This document shows, piece after piece, positions 12,068-23,570 of a stretch of 64,000 bases of DNA. A program made the translations under genes and the position numbers. The first letter of the stretch is position 1, and each line of letters starts with the position of its first letter. Source of the stretch: Jacaranda mimosifolia. Taxonomy: Eukaryota; Streptophyta; Magnoliopsida; Lamiales; Bignoniaceae. Location of the stretch: contig CM032125.1 of NCBI GenBank assembly GCA_018894105.1, positions 3,504,243 through 3,568,242 of the forward strand. The letters are read 5' to 3'. The notes below the pieces were generated by a model that worked only from the letters and a program-made list of their open reading frames with translations, did no database searches and was not told where the DNA came from.

Positions 12068-15000
12068 TGCTCTCGACTCGGTAAAGGGCCATTACCTGCC
12101 AAGCTAAAAAAGGAAAAAAGGCGAAAAACCTTTCGCGCGCCACAACAGCCAGCCGTTTGCAAGGTCTTTGCCCATGAGACCTCGCTCCTGCCATTTTTGC
12201 TTCAGAAATAAATGATGGTTCCTGGCGCGAATTGATGGATTTTTATCATAGGACTTGAAAAAGGTTCGAAATCGAGTTCCAAAGAAAGGGGAATTTCTTG
12301 CTAATAGCTGGAATCAGACTTTGATGATAGCAAGAGTTTCATTGTCGAATTGATCTCGGAATTGGATCCCAATAGTAGCTGCTTGCTGTCCAAAGTGCTT
12401 TATCTGCTGCTCCCTCTTCGATTTGCTAACTTGACGAAGAAACCTCTGCACAAATACAACTTTCGAAACTGGCTCGATGGACAAAACCATGGTGCTAGAC
12501 GGACCCGGCCAAAAGCCGGACTTGGAATTGGCTATACCAACCGGCACGGACTATCACTATCACCCGTCTAAAGACCTACCTAGCTAGCGCGCCCAACGAA
12601 TTCCATAGGCTGATTTAGCCGATCAAAATAAAGAAAGTCGATCACGAAACTCAACTGGTCACTCCACCTCCGAAGGGTAGTTGAGAAGCAAGGAGTTCCT
12701 TCTTCTACGATGTATGCTCTGAAACTGGTTCATACTGGATGGCGCAGGAGTCTCTCTTCTGAGACTTGGACTGATGAACTCTGTAACCTATATTCTCCAA
12801 CCTTCCTCGATACCCTAGAGGTCGACTCTTTCCACAAAGAATGTCATCGCTTTTCGGCTGTTCTACGATATTCCTTGCCGGATGGAACTTTTCTGTTGAC
12901 CTAACTTTCCAGTGAAAGGACCTACTCGAAGGAAGGAAAAAGAAGGGGATGCTTCTATCTAATCTCTAATCCGGGTCTTACCCCTAACTATTTGGAAATT
13001 ATTCTGCTACCAATGGATTGGATGCACTGAACTCACCTAAAAACCCAAAACCTGCGTGCTTTATTCAACTTGGCAAAGACAAAACTAAGCATGACCTCTG
13101 GAATCAAATCGTTCTTGTCTCTGGATTGCCTCAACTCGAAGCATGAGACCTGTAACCCAGCTTAATCAACTCGACTGGCACTGGAACTGTGCTGTCGAAA
13201 CTCTACAAGGGCACTGCTCCTACCGCACTTCTCGAGCACATCAATGCGAAACCTACGCCTCCTTTTGGTGCTTCTCCTTTTTGTTGATATCCACTAGTTC
13301 CATTCTCAACTGTGCCCGCCTAACTCAACTCTCTGATGCGAAGAGAAGACCTCTTGTCTTTTTCCCTTCCTTTTTTGGAAATAGATTCGCAAAATCCGGA
13401 ATCAGCACATTCAATTACTTTTTTTCTTGTACAATTTTTTCTTGGAATATTCTTTTCTCGTTTGGGTACATATGTGTAAGAAAGCAACCGTTCGGATTCA
13501 TCCTCATTGTCTCTTCGAACAAACAAAGGATCAGAACTTCCCTCCAAGCAAACGAACTGGCTCAGTCGTAGCGTCAGCGGCAGCAGCAAAGATGGATTCC
13601 ACTTTTATCAACTAGGCTGGGTCATCAATACGAAACTCACTCTGTACCTTACCAAGCGGGCGTGTACTTTATTGGATGTCCCTGCGAAACCTTCTTGAAT
13701 CAAACGCGTCAGGGTTGGTGTCAATGCTATGAATCGTGAGTTGTCGATGCCAAAGATCCTGAACCCAAATCCGAGATCTCAGTAATCGAAACTACCTTCG
13801 CGGCGCCTCAACTCAGGCCCAGAACCAAAACTACGTTGCTGGATTTACTATATGAAAATGAAAATGAAATCCAGACAAAAGGAAGTCAGAATTCACTAGT
13901 ATTGGCCTTTCTTCCTAGCCCCCAGCCACTCAGCTTGACGAGCGAATTTTCCCTTCATCGGAGAATGCGAGATGAGCGCTCCCCACTGATTGGAGTCTTC
14001 CCGCCAAGACAAGTAGGAAAAGAACACGAAGGCAGAACTTGCAGGCCTTTTATTGTATACATCTATAGGCAAACTCGCCAAAGAGATCAATGACTCCAGC
14101 TCCAAGCCGAAGGGACTTGTGAAGCTGCTACACTCATCTAAGATTTCGAAACTCGCCTCAAAACCTGTGTGGTAGCATTACCGCTGTTGTCTCTATGCCG
14201 CCTATCTTACTCTTTATCGAGAGACAGATGCCGATTATCCGACAATGCTTTACATATGAAAACTATTTTATTCACAGGTCGAGAGAAGAAAAGAAATTCC
14301 TATCTAAGGCTCGGAACTGAACTCCTTTGTCCAACAGTCCATACTTCATGTCCGAGTTCGTCACTTCTTACCTGCTTTCCTTATGCCTACTTGTCTAAGC
14401 CCTTGCAATGGGAGGAAGACCGGGGGATTTCCCTTTGAAGTGGAAAAGGATTCATGCCTCGAATGCGCTCTTTTCATATCCACGCATAGAGACTGACATG
14501 AAAAGCAAAGGGCTTACGACGAATGCCCTGTTTCAGAAGGAATAGAGAGGCAGGTAAAGAAGGGAAGAATAGTCAGCATAATCATCCAAAGATGCCGAAT
14601 CATCCGTTGACTGGAAAATCAACCGAAACAGGCGCCTCAGGATCAGAAAAAGCCGAGGAAAGAGGCGATTACACAGAACATGAAGCGAGAGCTAAAGCTT
14701 TTGCAGAGGGACTTTCTCTTCCCAGGAGTTTTCTTTGAAGCAAAGGGCAATAAAGCCGTCAGGAACCGCTCAGCAGTTGGTCAAGTTACCTATTCTTTTT
14801 TCAGAGTGGGATATAGAAACTTATCCTCAAAAGAAAAGCGCTACGCCCCTCTGTCTGATGCAGGGCTCTCAAGGCACGCGCAGTTCCGCTATGCTATGTA
14901 CTGCGGTAATCCTACAGCTCTTACCTCAAGAGATGGCCGCCTTCTTGTTGCCGGTCTTTCTCTTGGGCGGCTTAATTCATCCTATCCAAGATAGGGTGAG

Positions 15001-15710
15001 CATTATCCTACCCTCCCTTTTTGGGACGATAGAACTTCTCCTCAAGTCGAACTGACCGGTGATCTCTGACCATCACTTATGAGTATGTTAACTCTCTTTT
15101 TTTTCTAGTGAAGTGGCCAAGAGGTCTTGGGCACGAACGTATCTCAACAAATAAGTATTAGTAGAGGGGAGCATAAACCCGACCCGAGCGGTAACTCCTT
15201 GTTCTTCTTTCTACCCTTAAAATATTAATAAGAGATTTGTTGATTCCCCGACATCTCCGAATCAAAAAAGCTTGACTACGGGGACATCAAACATATTTGG
15301 TTGATGTGTGAAAAGGAGTATCTTGAGGGATAACTTTCATATAGTTAGCGCCCCGTGGGTCCTTTAAAGAAGCGCATCGGTGCAGTTCTAAGGCTAAGTC
15401 CAGCCCCAACACTATCTCCGGTTCCAACGCTTCAGGCCTCAGGATCAGGGAAAGCAGATTCGTTCGGTTCACTAGTCTCAGAGGACAGTCAAAGGCACTA
15501 GTCTCATATTCACTAGCTTAGAGCACTGGATCTTGTCTTTTTCTGCTTTAATCTAAGCGGATCTTTCTTTGTTTTAAAAGAAACTTAGGCCGACAATAAT
15601 AGAGATGCAGTCGTAAAGCCACATCAGAGAAGCTATTGAAGAAGACAAGGAACTGAAAACCTTCATTTACTCTTGATAAGAGACTGGGCTTTTGCCCTTT
15701 ATTGAAGGTG
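12068..15710. other. Intergenic DNA, no gene recognised
   Basis: Several open frames of 60-142 codons lie here, mostly overlapping each other on opposite strands and without motifs. The longest, 13,143-13,571 on plus, is rich in Phe, Ser and Arg and is paired with an antisense frame. The stretch contains copy 1 of a 29-base repeat (15,352-15,380). Confidence 0.65.
15352..15380 (+). repeat. 29-base direct repeat, copy 1
   Basis: The sequence starting CCCGTGGGTCCTTTAAAGAA and ending GCGCATCGG is identical to 36,502-36,530, about 21 kb away in the same orientation. The flanks differ. Repeats of this size in plant mitogenomes can recombine at low frequency. Confidence 0.9.
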
Positions 15711-15718
15711 AAGGATCC

Positions 15719-15862
15719 GCCAAGAAAGCTTTTGGTTGTCGCTGGGTCTTTCCCATGTTGTACTTTCCTGATGGAACAATTGAGAGACTGAAAGCTTGTC
15801 TAGTGGCCCAAGGCGTCACTCAAATCCCAGGTAACGATTATGCAGAGACTGTCGATAGCTAA
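15719..15862 (+). mobile_element. Ty1/copia reverse transcriptase fragment
   Basis: The frame reads AKKAFGCRWVFPMLYFPDG then TIERLKACLVAQGVTQIPG and DYAET, which follows the start of the copia-type reverse transcriptase domain (GCRWVF, DGTIERLKARLVAKG, DYAETF in the family). The open frame ends at a stop directly after DYAET, and nothing of the rest of the element follows. This is a nuclear retrotransposon scrap of about 48 codons with no activity. Confidence 0.85.
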
Positions 15863-18800
15863 ACTATCCCTCGATGAAGGGAATTCGGGTTGCAACCAAA
15901 AAGACCGAACTTGGTAGATTTCAGCTTTGTTGTCGACTCTGAACTCTTGGGTGAAGCGGAAGCTCTTGTTCAAAGATCCCCAGCTCTAGCCGTTGAAGGC
16001 ATAACCGGTCTTAGCTCCTACTTGGAAGTAGGAAGAATTAACCCTATTACCGCAGTGGGATGAAGTAGGTTAGGAGTGAACACAACCGATTTGCGACAAC
16101 TTAAAGATAAGAGACGTCACAAAAAAAACTTAGTACCATCCTTTCAGCACACCTTTCCTTTTTGGAACCCTAGCTTTGTTTGCTTTTCGGTATTGCTTTC
16201 TTAGCCGTGCTGTACTCTCTTTCTTTCTGAGTTCTTTCTATGCTAATAAAGGTTTTTGAGTACCTGTCTTCCGGCCCGTAATCTGTTTTTCTGAGAATGC
16301 TGGAGAAGAGCAGAGAATCTTAGTTAACCCCTGGGCCAGTGTTGAGAGTTCGAGGGTGACTCAATCAAGTAAGTTCTTCCCTTCTTCTCTAAGGTGGTTC
16401 TGTGATCCCAGGGATATTGGTAGTTCCCCCTCGGGTGACTGAACTACCTGGATCCTCATCTCTTGAACTCGTTCTGGCAGCTAGTTTAATGGCACCGGCA
16501 TCTCATCTAGTCTAGATCGATTCCCTAAGAGCTTCTTCTCGGTATCAATGACTCACTTCTAGGCAAAAGAAAAAGAGTGGACTTGGCGCTATTGGTTCTC
16601 TTTAAAGATCCATCAACTCAAAGAGAATGATTGTCGGAAGTGACTTCGATAATACCTTGACAAGAGTCAGTCGCTTCTTTAAGCCTTACCACCAACAGCA
16701 GTTATGCCGACAGTGGCAAGAGCTTCTCTTCTTGTTCTTCACTAATTCCGGGTAATTGGCCTATGGGTGAAAAACTCCAAGTGCTAATCTCTCTAAGAAG
16801 GAAGAGCCGATTCGTAATAGCCTTTCTTTTCTCCTTACACTCTTTGATAAAGGAGAAGGCGGGGGATCAACAACTACATCGAAGACTTCTCCGAAAAAGC
16901 GATGGAAGAAGCTAGGATAGAGAAGCTTACCTTCTTGTTTACTTTCATCCCACTTGGCTTGGTGAAAGTCTTGCAGAACCTGGCTTGAGGATGAATCTAA
17001 ACTAAAAAAGCTCAAGATCAACAGACTCTCCTTGCTGGAGGGTCCCGCCCCCCTTCTCATTCAAAGCCGGGCCATACGCTCCTATCTCATTCAGGGGTGA
17101 ACATATTAGTAAAAGGCTTGACCTTTGGGTTCTGTCGCTTGAAGAATGAAAAGAAAAAAGGCTCGGTCGTAGTTGTTGGAACGAACTCGGTAACAATGAC
17201 CAGTCATTAGTTAAGCTGGCTTGGCTTACGCTTCCTTCCCTCGAGGACAAAGACCACCTCCCTGACAGTAGGGGTAGCGCACGTCTCTTTGGCGTAGAGT
17301 CGCTTCAACGGCTGAGCTGCTTAGGCTTGGTGTACCAGGAAAATGCATATTCTAAATAGTCAAAGTGGCATCTTTCTTTCAGACTGCGATACTTAGGATG
17401 GAGTCCTTGCTTAGCCGAGCTGGAAGCTATACTCTAGGCGGGCTGAGAATCCTCTTCTTCTTCTTCCGGGAATGAGCAAGACTTTGTGTTGTAAGGCCTT
17501 GCCTTTCTCGAAAGCTAAACCTAAAAGCGAATAAGTGCATATTCCTTTTTTTTTCTGGAATAGGTGAATCCATGCTTATTTCCTTCCCGAGTTGAGAACA
17601 GAGGACAATCCCACCCTAGCTATTGGACTTTGATCCTTATCGACTTTGACCGAAAGAGCTATTCTTATTCTTTTCCCTTGATCTGACAGTGCTAAGTAAG
17701 AAGGGCCTAAATCTAAATAACATTACCAGTAATTCGAGGCAAGCGCATAAGAGAGCTAGCTTGTATAAGAGTCATAAAAGGACTAAGAATAAGAAAGGTC
17801 CAACTCGTACTAAGGCTATCGGTACTACTCTTCCATCGCTTCTATCATCCGACATCGATCTCGGCTTCCTTGACAAGGCAATGTGAGCAGCGTGCTGAGA
17901 TAGATCTAGAGGTTTGCCGTGCCAGGGCAGCACTCCCAATGTGAGGAAAGAACACAAGACCATACAGATGGCATCGCGAATCCCGTAACAATGTAGACTG
18001 GACACCACATCTTGATCAGTTCGTTACTGCGGAGCGAACAAAATCCTCTTTGTTTGGAGTGATACCCGAAGTTTGGATATTAAGTTGGTGATTCCGAGTT
18101 AGCCTATTTGGATCAGATTTCCATAAGTGTCACATCTTTCTTTTATTCAGCTTTATGTTCTATTTCCGTCCCTCGCTAACGCAGAGGCGTACGGGAGTAA
18201 TATAATAGGAGAAGAGGAAGAGCGTAAGGAGATAGATAATTAAAAGGCAAGAGCTCCCCGAAGCAAAGAAGAAATGTTTGATGGAATTAACAACCACAGT
18301 GGGCTAAGGTAGGGATTTGATCTGAAAGAAGGTACATGCTCATAGAGTGAATATCGACAGAAAAAGCGCACCACAACACGGAGGGATACCCCCGATCTCC
18401 TTTGACCAGTCTTTCCCATTATCGTCTAGAATTGGTCTATGGAGAAATTCATACAATAGAAGAATGGCATATTCATCATAAATCCACTCCTTGAATTCTC
18501 CCAGAAGGGAGTCGCAATCAATTAATTGAAAGAGGCGGAGTTAAGCGCTTAAACAGCAAGCTAAACAGCCTTCCCCATCTCTCTCTCAATCTCATGAGCC
18601 GGGGCAAGCGGTCCACGAGAATCTCTTCCTTGCGTAGGCTCCGTACTTCTTACTGATTGGAGGCCTTACGACAATGGTTCACAGACAGACTGCTGAGGCA
18701 ATATAAATCTTGTTATCCCAATAGTCAATGTTATATTCGTGGATGAGGCAGCAAGAATCATCATCTTCTTTTCTTTGCCTACTCTCTTCTGCTATCTCCT

Positions 18801-18986
18801 TTTTTCCTTTTTAAAGGTGACCCGAGAAGTTGTCAATGATTCTGAAATGGATTATGATTCCCAAAAGTGGAAAATAAGAAGAATCAGGAGCCCTTGATCC
18901 CTTGTTCTTAGGAGTCTCCTAGACTTGAAGACTGCTGCTGAGAGTGAGCCAGGCGAAATAGAAGATAGAGATCGCTAGCTTCACAC
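15863..18986. other. Intergenic DNA, no gene recognised
   Basis: The frames here are short and mostly antisense pairs; none has a family motif. A CATAAGAGA motif lies at 17,746-17,754, with no gene downstream that I recognise. I see no tRNA cloverleaf or rRNA match. Confidence 0.65.
17746..17754 (+). promoter_or_regulatory. Isolated CRTA-type promoter motif
   Basis: CATAAGAGA is an exact match to the nonanucleotide consensus of dicot mitochondrial promoters. The flanking bases (GCG before it) are not the A/T-rich lead-in seen at nad9 and cox2, and no gene follows. It could be a chance match or a promoter without a gene. Confidence 0.25.
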
Positions 18987-19586
18987 CTAAGGACAGAAAG
19001 ACAAAGCCAAGGCAGGAAGGGGTTCTTCTGGTAGTGGGGTTTCCGGGATGTACTCCGGTAAAGGGTGAGTCCCTACAAACTCAGTGATGTCTTGAGGAAT
19101 CTCAACATCTGGTGGAGTTCGAATGTCGAAGTTCAAGGACTCATCGACATTCATGACTTCATCAATATTTGCCATTTCCAGGTTCCTGAGATTCATTCCA
19201 GAAGAAGATGAAGGAATGAATTCAGTTGTGGCTGCTACTATATCTGCGATCATATCGCTAGGACTTTCACCAGGTGTATGGGAAATACACCTGCAGGTTT
19301 CTGTGGGAGTGTCCTCGTCTTCTTCCTTTCCCCATTCTTCAAGTAGCATATCAACTATTTCTTCAGGGAGATACTTCTTCATGCTTTCTTCATTTATCTC
19401 CCTCTTTAATACCTTATCAGGCAGGTATTCTTGGAGGGTAAGAGAAGTTCTCGGCTTTTGTTCGTACTCTTCCATAGAGTCCAGATATTCCTCGATCTCC
19501 GTCTTCTTCCTCTGGATCTCCAATGGTAGGACAGGTAGTTTACTACTTTTTCTTCCCTTTCTCTGCCCTCCTTCTCCATTCGACAT
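18987..19586 (-). CDS. Unidentified acidic 199-residue ORF
   Basis: A continuous frame runs from an ATG at 19,586 to a stop at 18,987. The protein has a short basic start (GQRKGRKSSK), then is strongly acidic, with related short motifs LQEYLPDKV, KKYLPEEIV and PEYIPETPL. There are no membrane segments or cysteine clusters. It does not resemble any standard plant mitochondrial gene. The clear composition bias and the length, against a background of frames below 120 codons, suggest a real coding past, perhaps a nuclear, viral or transposon gene transferred here. An overlapping antisense frame (19,123-19,638) is Ser-rich because it mirrors the Glu codons, and I take it as a shadow. I do not assign a function. 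Confidence 0.4.
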   Translation of the reverse strand: MSNGEGGQRKGRKSSKLPVLPLEIQRKKTEIEEYLDSMEEYEQKPRTSLTLQEYLPDKVLKREINEESMKKYLPEEIVDMLLEEWGKEEDEDTPTETCRCISHTPGESPSDMIADIVAATTEFIPSSSSGMNLRNLEMANIDEVMNVDESLNFDIRTPPDVEIPQDITEFVGTHPLPEYIPETPLPEEPLPALALSFCP

Positions 19587-19589
19587 GGC

Positions 19590-20430
19590 TGGCTACAGTC
19601 CTATATTCTTTCCCAGACGAAAATGCTTACCGGACTGATGACTTTCCTGAGCTCGTAGGGGACTGACTTTAGACTGAAGAAGCCGGCTAACTTCGTTCAA
19701 TTGAAGAAAATTTGGGAATTGGCATCCTTCTGAAGACGGCTCTGGAGTGACTGCTTTTCGGTTCATCCGACTATTATTTACGCGATTTCCCGATCGAGCC
19801 ACCCTTTTTCCTACTCTTTCTTCCTCTAGCTCCAGGGTAACTACTATTCTGACTCCAGGTTAGAGCAGCTAGCTGGTTTGCTGGTAGAATGGGGGATAGA
19901 TAGCCTTTGAAAGTCCCTTTCCCTTTGACTCTGCTTTCTTCTATTGGACCAGGGATTAGATAGTTGCCTCATACAACGCTCTTTGCTTAATTCCTGACTC
20001 TAGAACCAGACTGACAGGCTAGAGCGTTAGAGCATGGGATTCATAACCTGACGGTGACTCCTATAGTACAACCAAAGGCTAGTTGGTTTTCTTGTTCATA
20101 CAGCGCTGGACTTGCTCGCTGGGATAGAGGCAACGCTTGAGAGCTGGTTTGCAAAAGATCCCAATCCTAACGATAGATCTAGGGCCGGTCGTATAAATCC
20201 TTGTTCTTTTGTTCTAGATCAAAAATCTTTCATTCATTCATTTCTTTTAGCCTTATTTTTTTTATATTAGCTTATATAAAGGAAAGTGTCTATGTCGATA
20301 TCTTCCTGGCTTCTATCTCTTTCTTCTAGTAGTTAGCTGGGATTGCTCCGCCCAAAGGTGCTCATATTATGGGCCGGGCACCGGTAGGCTAAAGTCAAGT
20401 CAAAACTACGAGAAGGGGGGGATAAGTTTT
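19590..20430. other. Intergenic DNA, no gene recognised
   Basis: Between the acidic ORF and the region upstream of rps10 I see no gene, tRNA or rRNA. A short T- and A-rich stretch lies near 20,225-20,280. Confidence 0.6.
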
Positions 20431-20694
20431 TTGAAGTTTTCACTCTTTCAAATAAGACTTTGGGTTTGTGTGTATACTATCCTTGGAAGAAATTCCTTGG
20501 AAGTCAATATTAAACCAAACCACGGGACGCTTCCGATCCTCAATTGGAACCCGGGTGAAATCTACTTACAAAAAGACATCGAAAGCTTGGACAGAACGAG
20601 AAGTGAGCGAGATGATAAGCTTTTGTGGGCGTATGTAAAAAGTTGGTCTTTTGTGCTTTTCGGCACCCTTTTCGACAAGGACATACGCGTTTGA
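20431..20694 (+). CDS. Unidentified 87-residue ORF upstream of rps10
   Basis: The frame starts MKFSLFQIRLWVCVYTILG and continues with a mixed, protein-like composition (NWNPGEIYLQKDIESLDRT, then SFVLFGTLFDKDIRV). There is no antisense frame of similar length over it, unlike most open frames in this window. I do not recognise the family. It may be a piece of a larger conserved gene whose frame breaks near 20,694, or a chance frame. It lies about 1.2 kb before rps10 on the same strand; a shared transcript is possible but not shown. Confidence 0.3.
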   Translation: MKFSLFQIRLWVCVYTILGRNSLEVNIKPNHGTLPILNWNPGEIYLQKDIESLDRTRSERDDKLLWAYVKSWSFVLFGTLFDKDIRV

Positions 20695-21925
20695 AAGGGA
20701 AGACCGTCCTGCACTTTCCTGGTAAGCGGCACCGGGATTGCTCAGGTTCAGGATCCCGTGATCGAGAGGGAGAGGGGTTTAAGATGCCCTCGGATAACCT
20801 TCGCTATCTTTCTTTCTTCCCGGCCGGAGATGTCGAGTCGTTGGTCTGTCGTCTTTAGTTTTGCATCTTTGTTGACGAAATCAGTACCACGTCCTGTGCG
20901 CGTAGCAGGAGAACAAGATGGAAGCGCGCCTGAGGGGGAAGCGGTCCGGCAGGTGGGCGAATCACCATCCGACCTCGCCAATCGGACTTTTAGGGGACTT
21001 TCATCCGTCCCCGAGCTTCTGGGCGTTGAAAACCTACTTCCGATTTCTCTAGAGAATGCTTAGGTAAACAGCAGCTAGGAAAAGGGTTCGGTTTGAGAGT
21101 GTAGGGATAACTCGCGCGTCTCGGTTTGACCTACCCGGTAAAACAAAATTGGACCTTGAGTCGAGGTCTTTTCGAGACTCTTTCTAACGGTATGCGAGAC
21201 TGCATATTTTTTTCTTGTTCCTAGTTCCGTTGATGGAGGGGAGGTTTACAAACTCCTTTTCTGTACACGCCGCTCTTTCTCCTCAGGATGGCAACCTGGC
21301 ATAGGGGGAAAAGGTTTCAGCCCAGCTTCGAAGTTTCTTTGAGTTCGGCTGATAGAATCCCATCCCGTTTCCAGGCGGAATCCTTCAACAACTTAGTGGC
21401 TCTATCGGGTGTGCTAATCCGCTCGATATGAAATTCTTCAGGAAGGGGACTAGACGAAGAAGAAGAAGAGGAGGTCTCGCAGGATGCCGGCTGCAGCAGA
21501 CGCTGAACAAAATGAGTGGCAAAACAAACCTCCTTTCGTCCAAGGAGTGGCAGTCAACAGATCGCCATTTCGCGATCTGCGAACAAAAGGTGGCCGCCAT
21601 TTTTGCTCTTTCCAACTAGTTGGAGGGAAACCTTAGCCTTCACATAACGGGGGAAGAAGATATTCGAAGAGGGATTAACGTCTACTTCTCCGACATGCAC
21701 CGCTTCGACTCAAATAAACAGAGATTAAATCATCTCAAGGCGTGAATGTGTCGGAAACCCTCGAAGTAAGATCTGGCGTGAAATCCAGGGATACATTGAA
21801 AGCTAAAAGGGCGGGGGACGCCTTAGCTCTTAGAATCGAATTCTAAACCGGCGTGGCGCTGCTGGATGCTTCTGATCAATAGAACAAGAGGAGGAGTCAG
21901 CCAAAAAGAAAGATCACCAAAAGTA
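20695..21925 (+). other. Region upstream of rps10, no gene recognised
   Basis: This stretch has a more even base composition than the neighbouring spacers. The open frames (for example 20,758-21,063 and 21,428-21,619) do not match any gene I know. The part next to rps10 is probably its 5' leader. I found no CRTAAGAGA promoter in it. Confidence 0.5.
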
Positions 21926-23064
21926 ACGACCACCAAGATAGGCATAGTAATTAAATCTTTTGATCATCCATTTTTGGAAAACCATTTTTGGGGGCTTCCG
22001 CCTTACACAAGGCAGATTGGATTGCCTGAATCACGAGTCTTATATACTGTGTTACGATCACCTCATATTGATAAAAAGTCCAGAGAACAATTTGAAATGA
22101 AAATCAAGAAACAATTTTTGGTCATAAAAACAGAAAGGCATGAATTGCGCAAGAAGTTCTTTCGGTTAAAACGCCGTGCGACTCGGAGGACATAAGACTT
22201 CTTGGTCAAGCCAAAAAGATTGCCGACTGGATGCTCCTACCCCACCATGCCTGGCCCTTTACCTTACCTTAAGAAGAAAGAGGAGGTATGAAGCGTGGGA
22301 AAGAATGCAAGAAGTGTATGATACAACAGCTTAAGGAGTGGCGGCAAACCTCTTGATTGATCAACGTGAGTGAACTGTGCTTAGACGCTTCGTAAAACCG
22401 CACCGATCTACGAGAGGAGCTGATAGATGAGTAGGCTTCCCCTTTCGATTCACGGAATGTGATCTGGGACACGATGGGAGTTTGCGTGCCTCGGTAGGAA
22501 AGAGATCACCGGAGTATAGCACAAGATCGCCTTTTCTTGCTGCCATGGGGTCGACCTGTGAACAAGGTAAACCCAATGGGAACCAAAAAACGGGGGTACC
22601 GCATTGGGCAGAAGACGATCCAAAAAGCGAAGGCTCACCCAGCTAAAGGAAGGAGCTTTGGAAGCTTACCTTATTATTAAAAGGGGAAAGGGGGTGAGAT
22701 AGGCAAGAGGTAGCTTGCTTCCAAGCCGGCCCGGCCGCGAGGAATCAAGAGATCTTTGCCGGTGCTGACTTGGATCTCGGGTGACGGAATAAGGCGGCCA
22801 GAAGCGACGAGCAGTCGCGGTCGAAGCTTGGCTACAGCGAAACGCTTACCAAGCGCGAAGGAAAGGCCTCCGCCACTTGAGCCGTATGCGGGGGAACTCG
22901 CACGTGCGGTTCTTAGGGGGGGGGAGCTAGTAGGAGCCATCCCATCCCAATAGCGTATATTTGGAGCTCAATATGAAATTGTCTTTTCTAGCAAGACCCG
23001 TTCGGATAAGGGAAAACTCCAGAGATTGCTTCGAAGTAAGATCCTTGCGTTGACCCTTTCCTGA
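21926..23064 (+). CDS. rps10: Ribosomal protein S10, two exons (21926-22175, 22952-23064)
   Basis: Component of the mitochondrial small ribosomal subunit. Exon 1 (250 nt) reads TTKIGIVIKSFDHPFLENHF and on through LPESRVLYTVLRSPHIDKKS to RLKR. Exon 2 (113 nt) begins RIFGAQYEIVFSSKTRSDKG and ends at TGA. The joined frame is 120 codons, the usual length, and splicing restores a Gln codon (C+AG). The first family codon is ACG at 21,926; conversion of this ACG to AUG by RNA editing is known for rps10 in other angiosperms, so I place the start there. An in-frame ATG 20 codons upstream (21,866) is the alternative. The two exons are separated by a 776-base group II intron. nad1 exon 5 lies 507 bases downstream on the same strand. 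Confidence 0.95.
22176..22951 (+). other. Group II intron in rps10
   Basis: The intron starts GTGCGACTCGGAGG, the group II 5' consensus, directly after the C of AAACGCC. It ends CATCCCAAT before AGCGTATATTTGG, with an AY 3' end and an A eight bases from the end as a plausible branch point. A 34-base domain V hairpin is at 22,879-22,912. At 776 bases the size is usual for the angiosperm rps10 intron. It carries no maturase. Confidence 0.93.
22879..22912 (+). other. Group II intron domain V (rps10 intron)
   Basis: The 34-base hairpin begins GAGCCGTATGCGGGGGAACT and closes with CACGTGCGGTTC, the standard domain V pattern with a GNRA-like cap and the two-base bulge side. It sits 40 bases before the 3' splice site, the usual distance. 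Confidence 0.93.
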
Positions 23065-23570
23065 ACCAGAACCGGAGGAGGAAGAAAGGAGGAGGGACCG
23101 GGAGCTTCGCGCCTCCAAAGAATTGTTGGAGGCGGAGCGTCACCTCAACAAAGGAACGCATCAAGGCGATCCGCCAACGAGCGAAGCAGATCGCTCAGGA
23201 AAGGGGATTCCGCCCCGGCGGATGCGATGCAGTCGAAGATGCAGCGGACTATGTGTCCGGTGAGGTCGAAGATTTAGCGGAAGAAAGACAACTCCACTTT
23301 CTAGCGAGACGCCAAATAGAGAATTTCAACAGTCAAACTTGGCGTCGAATCAAAGCCGACGAAGTGGAGACCGTGGCACGACGCACCCTGGGACGACTGA
23401 GTGCGTTTCAGGTTGGTTTGAGGACCGTTGGTCAAAGAAAAGGTAAGGTCCTGATTCCGGGACGGAGCCGTATGACGCGAGAGTGTCACGTACGGTTTCT
23501 TTGAGAAGGGTGTGATACCACCACCTATCAGGCCCGACGAGCGGTCCACGGAGCTGCATCCCTACTCACC
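23065..23570 (+). other. 3' part of nad1 intron 4 (group II)
   Basis: Between the rps10 stop and nad1 exon 5 lie about 500 bases that end in group II domains V (23,465-23,498) and VI (about 23,500-23,568). In most angiosperms intron 4 is several kb long and contains matR upstream of this part. Here rps10 replaces it, and I see no matR in the window. The simplest reading is a split intron whose 5' half, with exon 4, lies elsewhere and is trans-spliced. The exact break between rps10 flank and intron sequence cannot be placed by eye. Confidence 0.75.
23465..23498 (+). other. Group II intron domain V (nad1 intron 4)
   Basis: GAGCCGTATGACGCGAGAGT followed by GTCACGTACGGTTT forms the 34-base domain V hairpin. 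It lies about 72 bases before exon 5, leaving room for domain VI. Confidence 0.9.
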
